The notes under the pieces: model-generated
The model's database searches: none
Seen by the model: only the letters and a program-made list of their open reading frames with translations
Told to the model about the DNA's origin: nothing
Assembly (NCBI RefSeq): GCF_036075115.1
Contig: NZ_CP107958.1
Coordinates: 7,750,001 to 7,814,000, forward strand
Source: Streptomyces sp. NBC_00377
GTDB lineage: Bacteria > Actinomycetota > Actinomycetes > Streptomycetales > Streptomycetaceae
Direction of reading: 5' to 3'
Length of the DNA: 64,000 nucleotides
In this document: positions 58,075 through 64,000 of the stretch, piece by piece
How positions within the stretch are numbered: the stretch's first letter is position 1
Layout of the letters: every line of letters starts with the position of its first letter
Program-made: the position numbers and the translations under genes

Positions 58075-59328
58075 TCACAGCCGCACGACGACCAGGGCTG
58101 TGTCGTCGGTCGCGCCGCCGGGGGGCAGGAGTTGCAACAGGACGGCGTCCGCGAGGGTTTCGGGGTCGGCGTCCCGGTGCCGGGCGAGGGCGTCGGCGAG
58201 CCGGTCCAGGCCGGTGTCGATGTCCTCGCCCCGCCGTTCCACCAGCCCGTCGGTGTACAGGACGAGGGTGGCGCCGCCGTCGTAGGTGGTCCGTGCCTCG
58301 GGCCGCCGCATCGGGGTGGGGTAGGCGTCGAGCGGGGGATCGGTGGCCCGGTCGAGGAATTCCACCCGGCCGTCGGCGTGGACGAGCACGGGCGGAGGGT
58401 GGCCGGCGCTGCTGTAGGCGATGGTGCGGTGGTCGAAGTCGATGAACGTGGTGACCGCGGTGGCCGACTCGGCGCCGTCCACGACATGCGCGTACCTCCC
58501 GAGCACGTTCAGGGCCTCGGCCGGGCCCTCGGCGACCCGGGAGGCCGCGCTGAGCGCGCTGCGCAGCTGGCCCATCACCCCGGCGGCCTCCAGACCGTGC
58601 CCGACCACGTCGCCGACCGACACCCCGATGCGGTTGCCGCCCACCAGATCCACCAGGTCGTACCAGTCCCCGCACACGTTGAGCGCGCCGACCGCCGGAC
58701 GGTAGCGCACGGCGGCCCGGTGATGGCCGACCTGCCGGCCGGCGGGCAGCATCGCCTTCTGGAGGGCGAGGGCCACCTCGCGCTCACGGGCGTGGGCCAG
58801 GCGCAGCCGCTCGTTCAGTTCCTGGAGCTCGCGGGCGCGGGTGTACAGCTCGGCCTCCAGGACCCGGCTCCTGCTGCCCACCCGCGCGCCGTTCCCGGCC
58901 GTTGCGCGCCCTCCCCGGGCCCGGATCAGTTCCGTGACCTCCTCGACCCGGTGCACCAGCAGCACCACCGAGCCGTCGGGGCCGTACACCGGCGCGTTGA
59001 CCGGGCTCCAGTAGCGCTCGTCCCACTCGCCGGGCCGCTCGGCCGATTCGACGTCGTAGCGCTGTAGCGCCATGGCGTCCCGTTCGCCGGTGGCCAGCAC
59101 CCGGTTCAGCGAGGCCTCCAGATTGCGCATGCCGTTCGCGGCCGGGTCGTTGGGGTTGTCCGGGAAGACCTCGAAGACGTGCCGGCCGACCATCTGTTCG
59201 CGGCTGCGGCCGGTCACCCGCAGGAACTCCTCGTTGGCGTCCGCGTACACCAGCTGGGGCGTCAGCAGTGCCACCATGCCCGGCAGGGCCTGGAACACCG
59301 CCGTGTAGTCGATCGCCGTATCGTTCAT
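58075..59328 (-). CDS. PAS-domain PP2C/SpoIIE-type phosphatase
   Basis: A 417-residue signalling phosphatase. An N-terminal PAS domain (about 8-135: FQALPGMVALLTPQLVYADANEEFLRVTG) and a short coiled coil (about 150-185) precede a PPM/SpoIIE phosphatase domain with CGDWYDLVDL, SVGDVVGHGLEAAG, YSSAGHPPPV and DDTALVVVRL. It probably dephosphorylates an anti-sigma antagonist in response to a signal. It is directly downstream of a larger related protein on the same strand. Confidence 0.92.
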   Translation of the reverse strand: MNDTAIDYTAVFQALPGMVALLTPQLVYADANEEFLRVTGRSREQMVGRHVFEVFPDNPNDPAANGMRNLEASLNRVLATGERDAMALQRYDVESAERPGEWDERYWSPVNAPVYGPDGSVVLLVHRVEEVTELIRARGGRATAGNGARVGSRSRVLEAELYTRARELQELNERLRLAHAREREVALALQKAMLPAGRQVGHHRAAVRYRPAVGALNVCGDWYDLVDLVGGNRIGVSVGDVVGHGLEAAGVMGQLRSALSAASRVAEGPAEALNVLGRYAHVVDGAESATAVTTFIDFDHRTIAYSSAGHPPPVLVHADGRVEFLDRATDPPLDAYPTPMRRPEARTTYDGGATLVLYTDGLVERRGEDIDTGLDRLADALARHRDADPETLADAVLLQLLPPGGATDDTALVVVRL

Positions 59329-59412
59329 GGCCGCGCCCCATCCGCCCGTCTTGCGTCATTTTCTCATGTCATGTGACGAATGGTGGGGTGGTCGGTGGTC
59401 CCGCGGAACCGT

Positions 59413-61896
59413 TCACGCGCCGGAGTCCGCGAACGGCTGTTCGGCCCAGATGATCTTTCCCTCGGGCAGGAAGCGGGTGCCCCAGCGCTGCGTGACCTGC
59501 GAGACCAGCAGCAGCCCGCGGCCGCCCTCGTCGGTGGCGCGCGGATGACGCAGGTGCGGCGCCGTCGCTCCGCCGTCGAAGACCTCGCAGAGCAGGGCGC
59601 GCTCACGGATCAGCCGCAGCCGGATCGGTCCGGTGGCGTACCGGATGGCGTTGGTGACCAGCTCGCTGACCACCAGCTCGGTGGTGAACGACAGTTCCGC
59701 GAGACCCCACTCCGCCAGCCGGCGGCTCGCGGTCTTGCGGGCCTCGGCCACCGCCGCCGGGTCGGCGGGCAGCTCCCAGTCGGCGACCCGGTCGGCGGGC
59801 AGGCGGCGGGTCCGGGCCATCAGCAGGGCGACGTCGTCGTAGGGACGGGCCGGGACGAGGGCGTCGATCACGGCCCGGCACCGCACATCGAGCGTGTCCG
59901 CCTGCTGCTCCAGCGCCTGCCGCAGCCGTTCCCGGTCGGTGTCCAGCGCCCACCGTTCGCCCCGGGCCAGCAGACCGTCCGTGTGCAGCGCGAGCGTGCT
60001 GCCCTCCGGCAGGATCACCTCGGTCGATTCGAAGGGCGGCCCGCCCGCGCCGAGCGGCGCCCCCGGGGGCAGCGCGACGAACGTGACGGTCCCGTCGGGC
60101 AGGACGACGGCCGGGGCGGGATGCCCGGCGGCGGACATCGAGCACCGCCCGTCGACGGGGTCGTAGACCACGTACATGCACGCGGAACCCACGGTGCGGG
60201 TGCCGTCCGTCCGGGGTCCCGACTCCGCCTCGCCCTGCGCCGTGCCCTCCTCGTCGTCCATGCGGGTGACCAGGTCGTCGAGGTGCGCCAGGATCTCCTC
60301 GGGCGGCAGGTCCAGGGCGGCCAGGGTGCGCACGGCGGTCCGTACGCGCCCCATGGCCGCGGCGGCGTCGATACCGTGGCCCGGCACCTCGCCGACGACC
60401 AGGGCGACCCGCGCCCCCGACAGCGGGATCAGGTCGTACCAGTCGCCGCCGAGGCCGGTCAGCTCGTCGGCCGGCCGGTAGCAGGCGGCCACCTCGACCG
60501 CGTCCTGCTCGGGCAGCCGGCGGGGGAGCAGGTTGCGCTGGAGCACCAGGGCGGCGTCCCGCTCGCGCGTGTAGCGCCGGGCGTTGTCCAGGCAGACGGC
60601 CGCGCGGGAGACGAGGTCCTCGGCGAGCGTCAGGTCGTCGTCGTCGAACGGCTCGTGCCGGTGGCGGCGCAGGAAGGTGGTGACGCCGAGGGTGGCACCG
60701 CGCGCCCGGACCGGCACGATCATGGCGCTGGGCGGCTCGGACCCGGCGGGCAGACCGGCGACCCACTCCCCGGCGAACGGCTCCAGCGCGGCCGCGGCGT
60801 CGAGCGGATCCAGCCGCTCCACCCGCCAGGGCCGCCCGCCGCGCAGACAGCGCACCGCCGGCGAGCCGGCCCGGTACACGACCTCCGGCGCAGCGCTCGA
60901 GTCCCCGGCGCCGCCGGTGCGGCCGGCCGTCCGCCGCCCCGCCCTGCGCAGGGTGACGAAGTCGTCCGGCCCGTCCGCCGCCTGCGCCGGTGCGGGCTCC
61001 GCGCCCCGCAGCACCGGCTCCAGCAGGTCCACGGTGACGAAGTCGGCGAACCCGGGCACCGCCACGTCCGCCAGTTCCTGAGCGGTACGCGCGATGTCGA
61101 GGCTGCGGCCGATCTGCCGCCCGGCCCGGTCCAGCAGGGCGAGCCGCTGCCGGGCACGGTGCCGCTCGGTCATGTCCACGACCGTGTAGTAGACGCCCAT
61201 CGCGCTGCCCTGGTCGTCGTCCAGCCGGGTGAACGAAAGCATGTGCGCAGTCTCGCGGTGCGGAGCGGCCCGCACCCGCCCCACCAGCTCGTAACCGATG
61301 ACGGGCTCCCCGGTCTCCAGCACCCGGCGCATCTGCGCCTCGATCGCCTGGGCGTCCAGACCCGGCTGGACGTCCGCCAGCCGCAGCCCCAGCCGGCGTT
61401 CCGGCGCCCCGCCGCCGAACCGGGCCAGAGCGGCGTTCGACCACACGAAACGCAGGTCGGTGTTGACCATCGCTATGCCGATGGGAGAGCCGCCGATCAT
61501 CTTCTCCAGCACCGAGCGGCTCATGTTCCAGCCGTGTGCGTCGGCCATCTCGTTCAGCAGGACCAGCCAGCGGGCGCGGCCGCCGGGCTCGTGGGCCGAG
61601 GTGATCCGCGCCATGACGGGCACCGGCCGCCCGTCCCGGCGGCGGGCCGACAGCAGCCCGGCCCAGCCACCGGACCGACCGCACCGTTCGAGGACGTCGG
61701 GGACCCGCCCGGCGTCCCCGTGGGCGAGCAGCCCGGCCAGGTCCATGCCCACCGCTTCGGTGGCCGCGTATCCCAGCAGACGCTCGGCGTCCCTGGTCCA
61801 GCTGGTCACCACGCCCCGGGTGTCGAGCAGCAGGGGCGCGGTGTCCGCCACGTCGAACCGCCGGCGGGCATCGTCGTCCTCGTCGTATGTGCCCAC
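59413..61896 (-). CDS. Multidomain PAS-PAS-GAF-SpoIIE phosphatase-ATPase regulator
   Basis: An 827-residue one-protein partner-switch: PAS (about 15-120), PAS (about 125-255), GAF (about 270-440), SpoIIE phosphatase (about 455-680; GGDWYDLIPL, MSAAGHPAPAVV, YDDVALLMAR) and a C-terminal anti-sigma-like HATPase (about 700-815; TELVVSELVTNAIRYATG). The metal-binding GD motif in GDVxGHG is changed to GEVPGHG. GTG 61896 follows an AGAGGT site by seven bases. It could both phosphorylate and dephosphorylate an antagonist. The 84-base gap to the next phosphatase gene suggests joint transcription. Confidence 0.9.
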   Translation of the reverse strand: MGTYDEDDDARRRFDVADTAPLLLDTRGVVTSWTRDAERLLGYAATEAVGMDLAGLLAHGDAGRVPDVLERCGRSGGWAGLLSARRRDGRPVPVMARITSAHEPGGRARWLVLLNEMADAHGWNMSRSVLEKMIGGSPIGIAMVNTDLRFVWSNAALARFGGGAPERRLGLRLADVQPGLDAQAIEAQMRRVLETGEPVIGYELVGRVRAAPHRETAHMLSFTRLDDDQGSAMGVYYTVVDMTERHRARQRLALLDRAGRQIGRSLDIARTAQELADVAVPGFADFVTVDLLEPVLRGAEPAPAQAADGPDDFVTLRRAGRRTAGRTGGAGDSSAAPEVVYRAGSPAVRCLRGGRPWRVERLDPLDAAAALEPFAGEWVAGLPAGSEPPSAMIVPVRARGATLGVTTFLRRHRHEPFDDDDLTLAEDLVSRAAVCLDNARRYTRERDAALVLQRNLLPRRLPEQDAVEVAACYRPADELTGLGGDWYDLIPLSGARVALVVGEVPGHGIDAAAAMGRVRTAVRTLAALDLPPEEILAHLDDLVTRMDDEEGTAQGEAESGPRTDGTRTVGSACMYVVYDPVDGRCSMSAAGHPAPAVVLPDGTVTFVALPPGAPLGAGGPPFESTEVILPEGSTLALHTDGLLARGERWALDTDRERLRQALEQQADTLDVRCRAVIDALVPARPYDDVALLMARTRRLPADRVADWELPADPAAVAEARKTASRRLAEWGLAELSFTTELVVSELVTNAIRYATGPIRLRLIRERALLCEVFDGGATAPHLRHPRATDEGGRGLLLVSQVTQRWGTRFLPEGKIIWAEQPFADSGA

Positions 61897-62014
61897 GGCC
61901 GACCTCTCTGTCGCTGAGAGTGGTCTACCACCTCCCGACTCAATCTTCACCCTGCCTGGAGGACAGCGGCTGAGCCACCCGGGAGCCTGACGCCGCGCCG
62001 CAGGGGAGGTGAGG

Positions 62015-62044
62015 GGAGCGCGGGGCCCACCGGCCCCGCGCTCC
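62015..62044 (-). terminator. Hairpin terminator after rocD
   Basis: GGAGCGCGGGGCC (62015-62027) and GGCCCCGCGCTCC (62032-62044) form a perfect 13-bp stem with a 4-base loop, 36 bases after the rocD stop on the minus strand. Confidence 0.78.
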
Positions 62045-62092
62045 GCCGGCACTCCCTACCCCTGCCGCGCCGGCACTCCCTACCCCCGCTGC
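62045..62092. repeat. 24-bp duplication spanning the rocD stop
   Basis: GCCGGCACTCCCTACCCC begins at 62045 and again at 62069, a 24-bp period. The right copy contains the rocD TAG stop (62082-62080), so the event added a second stop-containing copy downstream without changing the protein. Confidence 0.7.
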
Positions 62093-63309
62093 GCCAGCAC
62101 CCTCCCCAAGGTGGCCAGCGCGGAGGACAGTTCCTCAGCGGTGATGGTCAGGGGCGGCGCCAGCCGGACGGTCGAGCCGTGGGTGTCCTTGACCAGGACG
62201 CCCTCCCGCATCAGCCACTCGCTCACCTCGCGGCCCGTGCCCAGGGCGGGGTCGACGTCCACGCCCGCCCACAGCCCGCGCGCCCGGAAGCCGACGACGC
62301 CCTTGCCGACCAGCCCGGTCAGCCCGTCCCGCAGGGCGACGCCCAGGTCGGCCGCCCGGCGCTGGAACTCGCCCGTCTCCAGCAGCTCCACCACCGCGGT
62401 GCCGACCGCGGCGGCCAGCGGATTGCCGCCGAAGGTGGACCCGTGTTCGCCCGGCCGCAGCACCGACAGCACCTCACGCCGGGCCACCACCGCAGACACC
62501 GGCACGATCCCGCCGCCCAGCGCCTTGCCGAGCAGCAGCACGTCGGGAACGACCCCCTCGTGTTCCACCGCGAGCGTCCGCCCGGTCCGGCCGAGCCCGG
62601 ACTGGATCTCGTCCGCGACGAACAGACAGTTCCTGCGCCGGGTCAGCTCCCGCACCCCGGCCAGATAGCCGTCGTCGGGGATGACGACGCCCGCCTCGCC
62701 CTGGATCGGCTCGATCAGCACCGCCGCCGTCGTCTCGTCGACGGCCTCCTCCAGCGCGGCCAGGTCGTTGTACGGCACGATCCGGAAGCCCGGCGTGAAG
62801 GGCCCGAAGCCCGCCCGCGCTGTCTCGTCGGTCGAGAAGCTCACGATCGTCGTCGTCCGGCCGTGGAAGTTGTCTGCGGCGACCACGATCGTCGCCCGGT
62901 CGGCGGGCACGCCCTTCACCTCGTACGCCCACTTGCGGGCCACCTTGATGCCGCTCTCGACCGCCTCGGCGCCCGTGTTCATCGGCAGCACCATGTCCAG
63001 GCCGGTCAGCGCCGCGAGCCGTTCGGCGAACTCGGCGAGGCGGTCGTTGTGGAAGGCGCGGGAGGTGAGGGTGAGACGGTCCAGCTGACGGTGGGCCGCC
63101 TCGATCAGCAGGGGGTGACGGTGGCCGAAGTTGAGGGCCGAGTAGCCGGCCAGCATGTCGAGGTAGCGACGGCCCTCGACGTCCTGCACCCAGGCGCCCT
63201 CGGCGCTCGCGACGACCACGGGCAGGGGATGGTAGTTGTGCGCGAGGACGGGCTCCTCGGCACGGATCAGCTCGGCGGAGGTGCGCGTACGGACGACGGG
63301 TGCGGTCAT
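62080..63309 (-). CDS. rocD: Ornithine aminotransferase
   Basis: A 409-residue class III aminotransferase that converts ornithine and 2-oxoglutarate to glutamate semialdehyde and glutamate. LAGYSALNFGHRHP, MNTGAEAVESGIKVARKW, NFHGRTTTIVSFS, VADEIQSGLGRTG and the Schiff-base Lys in LLLGKALGGGIVPVSA are the RocD landmarks. Its ATG overlaps the stop of the dimethylargininase-like gene by four bases (ATGA), linking it to arginine breakdown. Confidence 0.94.
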   Translation of the reverse strand: MTAPVVRTRTSAELIRAEEPVLAHNYHPLPVVVASAEGAWVQDVEGRRYLDMLAGYSALNFGHRHPLLIEAAHRQLDRLTLTSRAFHNDRLAEFAERLAALTGLDMVLPMNTGAEAVESGIKVARKWAYEVKGVPADRATIVVAADNFHGRTTTIVSFSTDETARAGFGPFTPGFRIVPYNDLAALEEAVDETTAAVLIEPIQGEAGVVIPDDGYLAGVRELTRRRNCLFVADEIQSGLGRTGRTLAVEHEGVVPDVLLLGKALGGGIVPVSAVVARREVLSVLRPGEHGSTFGGNPLAAAVGTAVVELLETGEFQRRAADLGVALRDGLTGLVGKGVVGFRARGLWAGVDVDPALGTGREVSEWLMREGVLVKDTHGSTVRLAPPLTITAEELSSALATLGRVLAQRG

Positions 63310-64000
63310 GAACGGATCTCCTGCGTGCAGCACTTGATGCCTCCGCCGGCCTTCTGGAACTCGGAGAGGTCGACGGGGACGGGGACATAGCCGCGCTCGG
63401 TGAGACGGGAGGCGAGGGCCTCGGCCCGGGGTGCGATGAAGACGTGACGGCCGTCGGATACGGAGTTCAGGCCGAACGCCATGGCGTCGTCACGGGTGGC
63501 GAGCACCGCGTCCGGATACAGCCGGGCGAGCACCGCGCGGCTGCCGGCGGAGAACGCCTGCGGGTAGTACGAGATGTTGTCGTCGTCCAGGACGAACAGC
63601 GCCGTGTCCAGGTGGTAGAAGTGCGGGTCCACCAGCGTCAGGCTGATCACCGGGTGACCGAAGAACTCCTGCACCTCACGGTGCGCCTCACGGGTGGTGC
63701 GGAACCCCGTGCCGGCCAGGACGTACCGGCCCGTCCACACCAGGTCGCCCTCGCCCTCGCAGACGGACTGCGGCCGGTGGACCTCGTAGCCCGCCGCCGT
63801 GAACCAGGTGTCGTAGTGGTCGGACTCGGGTCGCCGCTCGGGCGCGTGGAAGAGGGAGCCGAAGACACGGCCCGCCACCACGACCGCCGAGTTCGCGGCG
63901 AACACCATGTCGGGGAGACCGGGGGCCGGCTCCACGGTGTCCACGGTGTGGCCGTGGGCACGGTAGGCGCGGATCAGTGACTGCCACTGTTCCTGGGCGA
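63306..64000 (-). CDS. Dimethylarginine dimethylaminohydrolase-like protein, 5' end outside window
   Basis: At least 231 residues of a guanidino-group-modifying enzyme are present. DMVFAANSAVV, the catalytic His in DPHFYHLDTALFVL, SVSDGRHVF and the C-terminal catalytic Cys in GGIKCCTQEIR match dimethylargininase (DDAH). Such enzymes make citrulline from methylated arginines; some homologues have other guanidino substrates. The start is beyond 64000. It is co-translated with rocD. Confidence 0.88.
   Translation of the reverse strand, partial: AQEQWQSLIRAYRAHGHTVDTVEPAPGLPDMVFAANSAVVVAGRVFGSLFHAPERRPESDHYDTWFTAAGYEVHRPQSVCEGEGDLVWTGRYVLAGTGFRTTREAHREVQEFFGHPVISLTLVDPHFYHLDTALFVLDDDNISYYPQAFSAGSRAVLARLYPDAVLATRDDAMAFGLNSVSDGRHVFIAPRAEALASRLTERGYVPVPVDLSEFQKAGGGIKCCTQEIRS

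Overview
The window is high-GC actinobacterial chromosome, almost certainly Streptomyces. Coding sequence shows very strong GC bias at third positions, start codons are often GTG or TTG, and several transcripts appear leaderless. The gene families are Streptomyces hallmarks: a helix-turn-helix/DUF397/anti-sigma-like ATPase trio, SpoIIE-type phosphatases with PAS domains, a secreted lipase beside a large LuxR regulator, an S33 tripeptidyl aminopeptidase and a ureABCFGD cluster without ureE. The content is mostly conserved chromosomal genes rather than a mobile island. I see no transposase, integrase, tRNA, rRNA or CRISPR array.

Layout. 1-5.4 kb: zinc-type CDF exporter with divergent ArsR regulator, a broken 4-hydroxybenzoate hydroxylase gene, a CoA-binding protein, a degenerate cysteinyl-tRNA-synthetase-like protein coupled to a SixA phosphatase, and a YigZ protein. 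5.7-15 kb: sbcD-sbcC, two Lrp/AsnC regulators each divergent from its likely target (a rhodanese; a PLP sulfur amino-acid lyase), and a DUF885 protein. 15-25 kb: ACT/GNAT membrane protein, PhoD phosphatase, MocR regulator divergent from a DMT exporter, a hydrolase, a GntR/UTRA regulator with a DasR-type operator, and a ROK regulator. 25-36 kb: purB-mug, SGNH hydrolase, two CorC-type CBS proteins, GNAT, an ABC exporter, an RHH/Fic toxin-antitoxin pair and a methyltransferase. 36-44 kb: lipase/LuxR pair, an FG-GAP remnant and the biotin genes (bioB-bioA-bioD divergent from bioF). 44-50.6 kb: whiJ-like trio, NlpC/P60 hydrolase behind a probable c-di-AMP riboswitch, a ClpP homologue lacking its catalytic histidine, an orphan Phd antitoxin, and a permease divergent from a TetR regulator. 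50.7-64 kb: urease, S33 peptidase, PlsC acyltransferase, two PP2C/PAS phosphatases, and ornithine aminotransferase with a dimethylargininase-like gene cut by the window edge.

How they work together. Urease (probably under GlnR) and the arginine/ornithine genes serve nitrogen recycling. The bio genes make biotin from pimeloyl precursors. Many pairs follow the regulator-divergent-from-target plan, with visible dyads between them. Convergent genes are separated by strong perfect hairpins at 11.1, 22.9, 48.8 and 57.1 kb.

No wholly new system is obvious. The most unusual items are the ClpP homologue with Arg in place of the catalytic His, the degenerate CysRS-like/SixA pair, the BioB Cys/His octad tail, the inferred CTG start of mug, the 285-base antisense overlap of the DMT exporter and hydrolase genes, and two non-coding minisatellite arrays (about 53 bp at 14.9 kb, 36-37 bp at 48.6 kb). 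All calls come from reading the sequence; no database search was run.
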